Origin: Saliphagus infecundisoli | GTDB lineage: Archaea; Halobacteriota; Halobacteria; Halobacteriales; Natrialbaceae | Direction: 5' to 3' | Assembly (NCBI RefSeq): GCF_020177375.1 | Contig: NZ_JAIWHV010000002.1 | Coordinates: 310,001-374,000 of the forward strand | Length of the DNA stretch: 64,000 nt | Position numbers and translations under genes: made by a program | The notes under the pieces: generated by a model | The model's input: the letters and a program-made list of their open reading frames with translations, nothing else | Databases searched by the model: none | What the model was told of the DNA's origin: nothing | In this document: positions 1-8,095 of the stretch, piece after piece | Position numbering within the stretch: position 1 is the stretch's first letter | How the letters are laid out: each line of letters starts with the position of its first letter

Positions 1-1633
1 CCTCGGTGAAGACGTCCATCGGCTCAAGGGTCGCGCTCATCAGGATCCCGCCGCCGAAGGAGGCGAGCCGAGAGCCGATCGCGTCGCTGGGCACGCAGTT
101 GTGCAAGGCGAGCCGGCCGTTGTAGGCCCGGCGCCAGCTATCGGCGGGTTCCTCCTCGTTCCAGGTCCGCTCGAGTTCTACCTCCCGGAAGTACTCGGTG
201 TGATCCCGGCGGTACCACTCGCCGACGACGCGACCGACCGCGGGCGCCGCTCGCGACTTTTCCTCGCCCTCGGCCTCGTTGATGATCCGGGCGACGACCG
301 CGCCGACCGACTCCGTGCGGACCCACAGCTTCTCGCCGTAGCCCGCCTCGCGGGCCCACGCTGAGATCTCGTCCTCGGCGGGCACCTGGGGATCGCGAAG
401 CGGGATCTCCGCGTCCTCCAACTCCATCAGGTCGGACTTCCAGCCCCGGTGCTCGCCGTCGAGATGCGCCCGCACGCGCCGGTCGAGTTCCTCGCGCAGT
501 GCTTCCAAAAAATCGCGAACTGCTTCGATCTCGTCGGCCGAGACGTCCGAATCGTTCAGTTCCGCACGCACGAGGTCGGCGTCGGCGGTCTTCGACCCAC
601 TCTCTGTACTTCGCCCCTCGCGGTCGAACTCGAGGGGCTGGAGGACCCGCGAACACTCGGTGACGGCGTCCCTGAGCGAGGTGTCCGCGATCCCCTCGCT
701 CACGAGGTCCCGGACGCGGGGTTCGAGCATGTGGGCCTCGTCACAGACGACGAACGTCTCTTCGTTCAACAACTCGCCCGTGAACGCGCCGGTCGTCGTC
801 GGGTCGAAGGCGTGGTAGTAGTTGCCGATGACGACCTCGACCTCGGGGAGGGCCGCGCCCATGATCGAGTGGGGACACGAGCCATGGCGCATTCCCAGCG
901 AGACGAGTTCCTCGGGGGTGACGAGGCCGACATCGGTAAGGTCGAACGGGACCGCTTCGGCCCGCGAGCCGCCCTCGTCGCCCTCGTCGGGGAGGTCCTC
1001 CAGGTACTGGGCGTAGAACGGACAGTACTCGACGCCGCCGGCCGGGCCGCCGTCGTCGTACGTGGGGATCTCGGGAGGGTAGGAGGCGGTCTCGCCCGCG
1101 CTCTCGAGCAGTCGGATGCCCCCGTCGCTGCGACCGCTGTCGGCGAGCCCGGTCTGCTGGCTTCTGGCATCTGCCGCGAGAGAGCCCGCGGTGGTCGCCC
1201 CGCCCTCGCCCGTCAGGTCGCGGGTCCGCTCGCGGAGGTTCTCACACCGGTCGTACACCACGCCGTCGTCGAACTCTGCGACCCCCTCACGGTTGTACGG
1301 GCAAACGTCGGCCTTCCCGACGAGGGTCAACCCCGAAACGGGATCCCACTCCCCTGGAAGGTTCGCGTTGATCGTCTCCAAGTCCTCCTCGAACTGCCGG
1401 AGCTGTTGTTTGACGCTCGTGAGGACGACCACGCGCTCGTAGTCGCTGTCGGGGTCCCGGACGAGGTCGATCCCCGCCGAAAGCGCGAGCATCGTCTTTC
1501 CCGTACCGCAGGCTCCCTCGACGACCGTAAACCCGCCCTCGCGGGCGGTCTCGAGTGCGGTCTCGATCCCGTCTACCTGGTCCGCGTAGGGTTCGGCGTG
1601 GCCGAACACCTCGCGCCAGGAGCCCTCGCTCAT
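1..1633 (-). CDS. XPD/Rad3-like ATP-dependent DNA helicase (3' part beyond left edge)
   Basis: Superfamily 2 helicase of the XPD/Rad3/DinG type, expected to unwind DNA 5'-to-3' in nucleotide excision repair. I translated the reverse strand from the ATG at 1631-1633 (MSEGSWREVFGHAEPYADQV). Walker A (GACGTGKT) is near residue 40 and the Walker B box (VVCDEAH) near residue 290. Between them are four cysteines in the contexts DVCPYN, DRCENL, EYCPFY and GSCPHS, as expected for the XPD 4Fe-4S domain. The stretch between the second and third cysteine is long and low in complexity. The reading frame stays open to base 1, so the C-terminal helicase domain lies outside the window. Confidence 0.9.
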   Translation of the reverse strand, partial: MSEGSWREVFGHAEPYADQVDGIETALETAREGGFTVVEGACGTGKTMLALSAGIDLVRDPDSDYERVVVLTSVKQQLRQFEEDLETINANLPGEWDPVSGLTLVGKADVCPYNREGVAEFDDGVVYDRCENLRERTRDLTGEGGATTAGSLAADARSQQTGLADSGRSDGGIRLLESAGETASYPPEIPTYDDGGPAGGVEYCPFYAQYLEDLPDEGDEGGSRAEAVPFDLTDVGLVTPEELVSLGMRHGSCPHSIMGAALPEVEVVIGNYYHAFDPTTTGAFTGELLNEETFVVCDEAHMLEPRVRDLVSEGIADTSLRDAVTECSRVLQPLEFDREGRSTESGSKTADADLVRAELNDSDVSADEIEAVRDFLEALREELDRRVRAHLDGEHRGWKSDLMELEDAEIPLRDPQVPAEDEISAWAREAGYGEKLWVRTESVGAVVARIINEAEGEEKSRAAPAVGRVVGEWYRRDHTEYFREVELERTWNEEEPADSWRRAYNGRLALHNCVPSDAIGSRLASFGGGILMSATLEPMDVFTE

Positions 1634-1752
1634 CTCTCCGGAACTCGTCGTCGCTCGTCCATAGGGATGTCGGAGCCGACTGGGCGCGCCATCGGTCATA
1701 AACCCGCGGATCGGATGGAGTCGATGGGGCCGAAGCGGGTTCTCGCCGGATC

Positions 1753-2103
1753 TCAGCCGAACGAGTGGTTCGTCCGGCTCCGCTTGTCGTCACCTTCTGG
1801 GCCACTCCACACGATAACCGCACTCTGTGCCACGAAGAGGGCGGCGAGCGTCACGAGACAGAAGAACAGATCCGGACCGGACAATAGGTAGTGTAACGAG
1901 CCGAACAGCGTCACGACCACGCCGGCCTCGAGAGATCTCGTTCTCCAGGATTCCGCCTCGAGAGACTCCAAATAGAGCCCACCAACCCCCACGAGGAGCC
2001 CGGCCGAACCGGGAACCACTCCGGGTTCGATCCTCTCCGGCGCCGCGGCGACCATCACGGCGAGAAGAACTCCGGAGACCACGAGTGTCGTTCTCCCGTG
2101 CAT
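1753..2103 (-). CDS. small hydrophobic membrane protein, unknown function
   Basis: A 116-residue protein with about three to four hydrophobic segments (near residues 7-22, 30-45, 60-72 and 78-97) and a charged C-terminal tail (GDDKRSRTNH). No family is recognised. It is transcribed toward the XPD-like helicase and divergently from the DUF1684 gene. The 5' flank is AT-rich (a catcatatag stretch near 2123), which fits a promoter. Codon use matches the neighbours, so it is probably a real gene, but function cannot be inferred beyond membrane location. Confidence 0.6.
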   Translation of the reverse strand: MHGRTTLVVSGVLLAVMVAAAPERIEPGVVPGSAGLLVGVGGLYLESLEAESWRTRSLEAGVVVTLFGSLHYLLSGPDLFFCLVTLAALFVAQSAVIVWSGPEGDDKRSRTNHSFG

Positions 2104-2200
2104 GGTCGTCGTATCGTCACACCATCATATAGTCCTACCGACGCCAGGACTCACACCGATCGAACACAACCCCTTCCCGTTCCCGGCCGCTACCCGACGT

Positions 2201-2785
2201 ATGGCCGACGATCCGGAGTTCGACGTCGAGGGCTGGCGAACGGAACTCGAGGAGAAGCGCACGGAGAAAGACGAGTTCTTTTCAACCCATCCCCAGTCGC
2301 CGATCCCGCCCGAGGACCGCGAGGCCTTCGACGGGCTGGACTACTTCGAGCCCGATCCCCAGTACCGACTCGAGGCGACGGTTTCGATCCCCGACGACCC
2401 CGCGTCCGACCCGGTCTACATGGAGACGACGGCGGGTGGAGAGGTCCGCTATCTCCGAACCGTGGTGCTGACGATGGGCCTCGAGCGCGAAGAGCCCAAC
2501 CTCGCCGACGCGGAACTCGAACTCGCGGGCTACGAACAGGAGGGAACCGATGGCGCGCTGTTCGTCCCCTTCCGGGACAAGACGACCGGGCAGATGACCT
2601 ACGGGGGCGGGCGCTACATGGAACTGGAGGCCGAGGACGACCTCGCTGAGGGCGACTCGATCGTCGTCGATTTCAACCTCGCCTACACTCCTTTCTGTGC
2701 CTACAGCGAGACCTTCGCGTGTCCGCTTCCGCCCGAGGAGAACTGGCTCGAGGTCGCGATCCCCGCGGGCGAACGGTTCGAGTAG
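2201..2785 (+). CDS. DUF1684 family protein
   Basis: A 194-residue soluble protein of the DUF1684 family, which is widespread in bacteria and haloarchaea and has no established biochemical role. Recognisable elements are the N-terminal helix (WRTELEEKRTEKDEFF), the FEPDPQYRLEA stretch, and the C-terminal block with FVPFRDKTTG, GGGRYMELE, DFNLAYTPFCAYSETFACPLPP and ENWLEVAIPAGE. I chose the ATG at 2201 because alignment to the family begins there; the 33 codons upstream in frame are of poor coding quality and overlap the divergent gene. The final CPLPP...NWL block is the family's most conserved region. Confidence 0.85.
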   Translation: MADDPEFDVEGWRTELEEKRTEKDEFFSTHPQSPIPPEDREAFDGLDYFEPDPQYRLEATVSIPDDPASDPVYMETTAGGEVRYLRTVVLTMGLEREEPNLADAELELAGYEQEGTDGALFVPFRDKTTGQMTYGGGRYMELEAEDDLAEGDSIVVDFNLAYTPFCAYSETFACPLPPEENWLEVAIPAGERFE

Positions 2786-2804
2786 CGTTGCGGAACGGAC
2801 TGAT

Positions 2805-4157
2805 TTACTGCTCGGTGAGCACCGTGGTCCACTTTCCCATCGAGAGCACCAACTCGAGTCCCGTCTCCGTCTCCCGGAACTCCGCGAGCCACAGCGCCCC
2901 GTCTCCCGGGCGGACCGAGAAGACGTACCGGTCGTCACCGATCTCCTCCGGCGAGGCGGTGACGGAGAGGGCAAAGCCCTCCACCGTCAGCTCGATTAGT
3001 CCCATCCGAACGGGCTCGACGACCACTGTCTCGGCGTTCCGGTACGCTCCATAGGTCCCGGAAACGGTCTCGACCACCTCGGAGAGCTTTATCGCCCGGA
3101 CGCGGTCGGCGGGCTCCTCGCCGCAGGCGATCGCGAGGAGCGCCTGTCCGAGCGTGGCGGCCGGCGGCCCGTGACGGTTGAGCGCCAGCGCGACGCCGAG
3201 ACCGTCCTTCGGGAGGACGCCGATGTAGGCGCTTGCGCCGTCGATCCCACCCAGGTGGCTGGCAAGGAGTTGCTCGGCGAACTCGCCGATCTCCCAGCCG
3301 TAGCCGTACCCTCGCCGGCTGTCGTCGCTGGTCGGGAGCGGCGGCGACTGGAGGTTTGTCGCCTTCGCGAGGAGATCGGAGTCGAGTATCCGGCTCCCCT
3401 CTACCTCGCCGCCGTCGAGCACACACCGCCCCAGTCTGGTGAGTTCCCGCGGGGAGCTGATCAACCCGCCGGCCGATCCTGCACCACCGTCGTAGGTCTT
3501 CACCACCAGTTCCCCGTCGCGCTCGGCGTAGCCCGTCATCGCGTCGTCGTCGGTCCGGAGCGCGTCCGGGTCGAAGGTGGACCGTTCCATCCCGAGCGGA
3601 TCGAGGACCTCCTCGCCGACGTACCGGTCGTAGGGACGGCCGTCCACGGCCTCGATCAGCTCCCCGAGGACGAAGTAGCCCCCGTTGGAGTACATATATC
3701 GATCCCGGTCGAGGAGGCGCTGATCCGCTGCGCCCCTCACGTGCTCGAGCAGCCCGAGATCCTGCCCGTCGTCTATGGTGCCGTGGAGCGCCGAGAAGTC
3801 CCGCGGGATCCCCGACGAGTGCGAAAGCAGCTCTTCGACGGTGATCGGATCGCCGGGGACGTCGTCGAGGATCGGCACGTACGCCCCGATATCGCCGTCG
3901 AGATCGATCTCTCCCCGATCGATCAGCCGAAGCACCGCGAGGGCGACGACGGGTTTCGAGAGCGACGCGACCGAGTACAGCGTGTCGGGGGTCGCCGGTG
4001 CCCCAGACTCGACTTCCCGCTCGCCGAGGCCCGTTGCGACGCGGACTCCCTGCTCGTCGAAGACGACGGCGCTGACGCCGGGAACGTCCTCGTCCTCGCG
4101 CCAGTCGCCGAGAAACGAATCGATCCGGTCGGCCGTCGTCCGTGCCCTCTCTCCCAT
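2805..4157 (-). CDS. serine hydrolase, class C beta-lactamase/esterase-like
   Basis: A 450-residue member of the beta-lactamase-related family (EstB/AmpC/penicillin-binding-protein fold). The nucleophile motif SLSK (S-x-x-K) is near residue 68, the Tyr-containing second motif (YSNGGY) near residue 157, and an HxG-type motif (ASHLGGIDG) near residue 300. The last 120 residues form a beta-rich C-terminal domain like that of D-aminopeptidase or esterase relatives. No signal peptide or membrane anchor is visible, so it is probably cytoplasmic, acting on an ester or peptide substrate; the substrate cannot be deduced. It ends tail to tail 19 bases from the DUF1684 gene. Confidence 0.88.
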   Translation of the reverse strand: MGERARTTADRIDSFLGDWREDEDVPGVSAVVFDEQGVRVATGLGEREVESGAPATPDTLYSVASLSKPVVALAVLRLIDRGEIDLDGDIGAYVPILDDVPGDPITVEELLSHSSGIPRDFSALHGTIDDGQDLGLLEHVRGAADQRLLDRDRYMYSNGGYFVLGELIEAVDGRPYDRYVGEEVLDPLGMERSTFDPDALRTDDDAMTGYAERDGELVVKTYDGGAGSAGGLISSPRELTRLGRCVLDGGEVEGSRILDSDLLAKATNLQSPPLPTSDDSRRGYGYGWEIGEFAEQLLASHLGGIDGASAYIGVLPKDGLGVALALNRHGPPAATLGQALLAIACGEEPADRVRAIKLSEVVETVSGTYGAYRNAETVVVEPVRMGLIELTVEGFALSVTASPEEIGDDRYVFSVRPGDGALWLAEFRETETGLELVLSMGKWTTVLTEQ

Positions 4158-4253
4158 GCCCTTCGATCAACGAAGCTGACACATAGGTCTTGCCTGGGAC
4201 GGGAGACAGCACGAGGCCGAGGATACATACCACTGGACGCGCTCGCCTCGGGT

Positions 4254-4913
4254 ATGCGCGTCGGGCTCATCTCCGATATCCACGGCAACCGGGTCGCCTT
4301 AGAGGCCGTCCTGGCGAATATGCCGGACGTAGACCGACTGGTCTGTGCGGGCGACGTCGTCGGCTACAATCCCTGGCCCGCCGACTGCGTCGACGCCATG
4401 CGCGAGCGGGGGGTGCCGACGGTCGTCGGCAATCACGACGCCGCCGTCGTCTCGGGAACCGCCTTCCGGTTCAACGAGATGGCGAAAGCGGGCGTCGAGT
4501 ACGCCCGCCGGGAGCTCGACGACGAGCAGTTGGGATGGCTCGAGTCCCTCCCCGAGACGCGCCTGACCTGTGACGACCGGGTCAAACTCGTCCACGGCCA
4601 TCCCGACGATCCCGACCGCTACACCTATCCCGCGGACTTCTCGCCCCGACTGCTCGACGAGGAGGACGTCCTCGTCCTCGGCCATACCCACGTCCAGCAC
4701 GCCGAGAGCTACGGCGAGGGGATCGTCGTCAACCCGGGAAGCGTCGGCCAGCCCCGCGACGGCGACCCGAAGGCGGCCTACGCCGTCCTCGATCTCGACG
4801 CGATGGACGTGGACCTCCACCGGGTCGCCTACGACGTCGAGGCCGTCCAGCGGAAGATCCGGGAGGAGGGGCTGCCCGAACGGCTCGGGACGCGGCTCGC
4901 CCGCGGGAAGTAG
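4254..4913 (+). CDS. calcineurin-like metallophosphoesterase (YfcE/MJ0936 type)
   Basis: A 219-residue metallophosphoesterase. The metal-binding motifs appear in order: SDIHGN (D-x-H) at residues 7-12, GDVVGY near 36, VGNHD near 56, VHGHP near 115 and the GHTHVQH box near 144, followed by NPGSVGQPRDGDPKAAYAVLD, a signature of this subfamily. Relatives hydrolyse phosphodiesters with Mn2+ or Ni2+; the natural substrate is unknown. The ATG at 4254 directly precedes the first motif (MRVGLISDIHGN), and upstream in-frame codons are antisense to the hydrolase gene. Confidence 0.9.
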   Translation: MRVGLISDIHGNRVALEAVLANMPDVDRLVCAGDVVGYNPWPADCVDAMRERGVPTVVGNHDAAVVSGTAFRFNEMAKAGVEYARRELDDEQLGWLESLPETRLTCDDRVKLVHGHPDDPDRYTYPADFSPRLLDEEDVLVLGHTHVQHAESYGEGIVVNPGSVGQPRDGDPKAAYAVLDLDAMDVDLHRVAYDVEAVQRKIREEGLPERLGTRLARGK

Positions 4914-5023
4914 ACGGAGACGGGGTTCGACGGCCCTCGGCCGGTCTCTTTCGATTCCGGGCCCGCCCTGCACGCACGGACCGGCCCAACAGCTAACTGG
5001 GGGGAGGCCGTATCCGGCTTCGC

Positions 5024-5398
5024 ATGTCACTCAAACGGATGCTGAGCGGGGATCCATCCCGAAGTTCGTTGCTGTACATTGTCATCGGGGGACTCTCGCT
5101 CGTCAAGGCCGTCGCCCTCTACAACGACCGCGAACGGTTCCGCCGCGAGCTGACCGACGCCGCGCTCTTTCTCGGCGTCGGGCTCGTCCTCCGGCGGTAC
5201 GGACAACTGAAGGAGCAGAAACGCCAGGAACTTGAGTCACAGGTGCCCGGATGGCTCGCCAAGCGAGGGGGATCCGACGGATCGGAGCGCTCCGGCCCCG
5301 GCCTCCGTGCCCGCGCGAAAGCCCGGTTCGGCGACGAGCCCGAACCCGAGCCGACCTACCGCGAGCGCGCCCGCCAGGCCGTCTCCGACCGCCGTTAA
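5024..5398 (+). CDS. small membrane protein with basic C-terminus, unknown function
   Basis: A 124-residue protein with two hydrophobic stretches (residues 15-31 and 43-58), then a charged and proline-containing tail (RARAKARFGDEPEPEPTYRERARQ). No known family is recognised. It lies between the phosphoesterase and the convergent tryptophanase gene, overlapping the latter's stop region by a few bases (5395-5398). Probably membrane-anchored with a cytoplasmic tail. Confidence 0.6.
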   Translation: MSLKRMLSGDPSRSSLLYIVIGGLSLVKAVALYNDRERFRRELTDAALFLGVGLVLRRYGQLKEQKRQELESQVPGWLAKRGGSDGSERSGPGLRARAKARFGDEPEPEPTYRERARQAVSDRR

Positions 5399-6732
5399 CG
5401 GGGCCGTAGCTCCGCGGTGAAGTGGCGCAGTTCGGGGGTCGAGGGTTCGCTTACGATCTCGAGACCCCGAACGTTCTCCCGGTTCGTGACCGCCGCCGCG
5501 GCGTCGGCGACGTGCTCGAAGTGTTCTCGGTGGTAGCTCCGGCGGGGCACCGCCAGCCGCACGAGATCCGGCCGGTCGGCCCCCGGGAAGGCGAAGCTCC
5601 CGAGTTCGACGCCGCGGACGCCGCCCTCTCGATACAGTTCGCAGACGAACGTCTGGCCGGGGAATGCCTCCGGCGGGATATCGGGAAAGACCTCGCCCGC
5701 ATCGACGTACACCGCGTGGCCCCCGGTCGGCGTGTAGATCGGGACTCCCCGCTCCGCGAGGAGGTTGCCGAGCGTCCGGACGCGCTCGAGCCGTCCCTCG
5801 ACGTACCCTTCCTCGACGGCTTCTCGGAGGCCGACGGCGAGGGCGGCCATGTCCCGGCCGGCCATCCCGCCGTAGGTGGGAAACCCCTCGTAGAGGATCC
5901 CGCGTTGACGACACTGCTCGTGGAGGTCCTCCTCGCGGAGCGCGACGAACCCGCCCGCGTTCGAGAGCCCGTCCTTCTTGCCGCTCATCACGAGGGCGTC
6001 GGCGTAGGAGAGCTGTTCGCGGGCGATATCGGCGATCGGATCGCCCTCGAACTCGCCCTCGCGTGCGCGGACGAAGCCGGCGTTCTCGGCGAACCGGCAG
6101 GCGTCGATGACGAAGGTGGCACCGATCCTGTCAGCGAACTCGCGGACCCGGCGGGTGTTCTCGACGCTGACGGGCTGGCCGGCCGCCGAGTTGTTCGTGA
6201 TCGTGAGGATCACGACGGGGACGCGGTCGGCGCCGACCCGATCGACGACCTCGTAGCCCCGGTCGACCGAGAAGTTTCCTCGAAAGTCGCCCTCGCCGTC
6301 GGGGTCGAACGCGCCCGGCGCGGGGCAGTCGACCGGCTCGGCTCCCTGGTTCGCGACGTGGGCCCGGGTCGTGTCGAAGTGGGTGTTGTTGAGGACGACG
6401 TCACCCTCGGAGACGAGGCTGCCGTAGAGGACGTTTTCGGCGCCCCGTCCCTGGTGAGCGGGGACGATCCGGGGAAAGCCCATCACGTCCCGGACGCTTT
6501 CCTCCAACTGCTCGAAGCTCTCGGAGCCGGCGTAGGACTCGTCGCCGCCCAGCAGGGCAGCCCACTGGTCGGTGCTCATCGTTCCCGTCCCGCTGTCGGT
6601 CAGCAGGTCGACGTAGACGTCCCTGCTCGCGAGGTTGAAGACGTTGTAGCCCGCGTCCTCTATCGCCCGCTCCCGGCGCCCGCGGGAGGGCAGCTCCGTC
6701 CGCTCGACCATCGACGACCGGTAGGCGACCAT
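5395..6732 (-). CDS. tnaA: tryptophanase (tryptophan indole-lyase)
   Basis: PLP-dependent beta-eliminating lyase that splits L-tryptophan to indole, pyruvate and ammonia; tyrosine phenol-lyase is the close alternative. Family landmarks are the N-terminal MVERTELPSR, DLLTDSGTGTMS, the glycine-rich PAHQGRGAEN, ITNNSAAGQPVS, the FVIDACRFAENAGF block with the PLP-contacting Asp, and SGKKDG with the Schiff-base lysine near residue 265. I start at the ATG at 6732 (MVAYRSSMVERTELPS), where family homology begins; an ATG at 6792 would add 20 residues. There is no tryptophan permease gene next to it. It follows the DUF1616 gene on the same strand by about 100 bases, so co-transcription is possible. 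Confidence 0.88.
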   Translation of the reverse strand: MVAYRSSMVERTELPSRGRRERAIEDAGYNVFNLASRDVYVDLLTDSGTGTMSTDQWAALLGGDESYAGSESFEQLEESVRDVMGFPRIVPAHQGRGAENVLYGSLVSEGDVVLNNTHFDTTRAHVANQGAEPVDCPAPGAFDPDGEGDFRGNFSVDRGYEVVDRVGADRVPVVILTITNNSAAGQPVSVENTRRVREFADRIGATFVIDACRFAENAGFVRAREGEFEGDPIADIAREQLSYADALVMSGKKDGLSNAGGFVALREEDLHEQCRQRGILYEGFPTYGGMAGRDMAALAVGLREAVEEGYVEGRLERVRTLGNLLAERGVPIYTPTGGHAVYVDAGEVFPDIPPEAFPGQTFVCELYREGGVRGVELGSFAFPGADRPDLVRLAVPRRSYHREHFEHVADAAAAVTNRENVRGLEIVSEPSTPELRHFTAELRPR

Positions 6733-6832
6733 GGCCGTCCCTCGGTGGCCGGACAGTTCAACTTCCCTGTCGGAATCAGTCGGCGAGCGCACGGAACCGG
6801 CCGTTCGTGTCCAGACGTGGCGACGGGCTCGG

Positions 6833-8044
6833 TCAGCCGTCGTCCCCGCCCCCCGGCTCGATGCTCCCGGGCTCGACGTCGACCCAGAGGTGGACGTAGT
6901 AGTCGGTGGTCTCCGTCGAGAGCTCCGCGGGCACCTCGTCGGGGTACAACAGCCAGACCAGCCGGACGTCCTCGCCGGTCATCGTCGGCTCGACCTCGTG
7001 GGGGTGGTGCCAGCTCTCGTTGTGGGCGAGACGGGTCTCGAACCGGTCGAGTTCGTTCTGGTCGCGAACGACCGTCTCGTTGACGGTCGCGTTCGCGGCG
7101 GTTCCGTTTCCGGCCGTCTCGTTCCCGACCGTGTCGTTCTCGACCACCTCGACCTCCTGCTCGACGAGAACCACCGTGTAGTTGGTCGTCCGGTGTTCGT
7201 GGTTGTCGACGCCGACGATCACCTCGCTGCTCTCGCCGCGCTGGAACTCCTCGGGGTAGCCGTCGGCGACGAGCTCGCCCTCGTCGGTCTCGGTGAGGAG
7301 GTAGACCGCCGAGAACTGTTCGCCGGTCTGGGGGACCATCACCGCGTAGCCGACGCTCGCGACCGCCAGCAGGATCGAGGCCGCCAGCAGGATGTTCAGC
7401 GCCGCGTCGGCCCGCGAGTCGGGCCGGGCGATCTCGTCGCGACCGGCGGCGATCCACGCCCGGTAGGGCACCGCAAACCGCTCGTCGGCGGGGAGTTCCC
7501 GCCGACGGTGGGCCCCGACGGCGACGGCGATCAGCGTGAAGGCGCTGACGGCGACCATGATCGGCACCAGCCGGATCCCCCACGGCGTGAAGTTGAGCAC
7601 GAGCCCGATGAGGGGGACGACGGCGATCGAGAGCCCGAAGGAGAGCGCGACTCGCTCGATCCCGTCGATCCCCGAGCGGGCAGAGCGGCTCCAGGTCGCG
7701 CTGGCGTCCCCGTCGATCCCCGAGCGGGCAGAGCGGCTCCAGGTCGCGCTGGCGTCCCCGCCGTCTCCCTCCTCCTCGATCCCGGCACCGTCGGCGACCG
7801 GCGACTCCCCCTCCTCGGGGAACAGCGCCGCGACGAACGCGTAGCCGGGGACGAAGAGCACGAACGCGAGCCCGATCGGCACCCGGAGCGGCGTCTCGCG
7901 GATCACGGGCGCGAGCACCGCGACGTTGGTCGCGACGACCAGCGCGACCGCCGCGGCGAGGTCGGCCGGTAGCTCCCGGAGCCCTCGAGGAAGCGCGAGC
8001 CACAGCGTCCGGGGCGCGACCATCGGTAATCCGATCGGTCCCAT
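6833..8044 (-). CDS. DUF1616 family membrane protein
   Basis: A 403-residue integral membrane protein. Hydrophobic segments are near residues 30-48, 55-72, 128-142, 148-165 and 225-243, followed by an outward-facing domain of about 150 residues ending in WVDVEPGSIEPGGGDDG. The FVLFVPGYAFVAALFP stretch is typical of DUF1616 proteins, which in haloarchaea often lie among surface-glycan genes; their function is unknown. Here the neighbours are a glycosyltransferase, an alkaline-phosphatase-fold protein and a flippase. The loop between the first two and the next two membrane segments contains an exact 16-residue duplication encoded by 7664-7759. A second possible start lies at residue 8. Confidence 0.82.
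   Translation of the reverse strand: MGPIGLPMVAPRTLWLALPRGLRELPADLAAAVALVVATNVAVLAPVIRETPLRVPIGLAFVLFVPGYAFVAALFPEEGESPVADGAGIEEEGDGGDASATWSRSARSGIDGDASATWSRSARSGIDGIERVALSFGLSIAVVPLIGLVLNFTPWGIRLVPIMVAVSAFTLIAVAVGAHRRRELPADERFAVPYRAWIAAGRDEIARPDSRADAALNILLAASILLAVASVGYAVMVPQTGEQFSAVYLLTETDEGELVADGYPEEFQRGESSEVIVGVDNHEHRTTNYTVVLVEQEVEVVENDTVGNETAGNGTAANATVNETVVRDQNELDRFETRLAHNESWHHPHEVEPTMTGEDVRLVWLLYPDEVPAELSTETTDYYVHLWVDVEPGSIEPGGGDDG
7664..7759. repeat. exact tandem duplication, 2 x 48 bp, inside the DUF1616 gene
   Basis: Bases 7664-7711 and 7712-7759 are identical 48-mers, each beginning gtcgatccccgagcgggcag. The period is a multiple of three, so the frame is kept and the protein has two copies of DASATWSRSARSGIDG in a cytoplasmic or linker loop. 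Exact identity suggests a recent duplication or an unstable repeat number. Confidence 0.95.
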
Positions 8045-8095
8045 CGCCCTAAAAGTCGGTCGATCCTCGCGGATCGGCGGTGGCGGCCAGTCTGC

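Noticed and set aside
449-1891. 480-residue forward frame opposite the XPD-like helicase
   Set aside because: Runs antisense to a gene with clear helicase motifs and has no recognisable domain. It is a shadow frame of high-GC DNA.
5422-7083. 553-residue forward frame opposite tryptophanase
   Set aside because: Composition is that of an antisense frame; tryptophanase homology on the reverse strand is full length.
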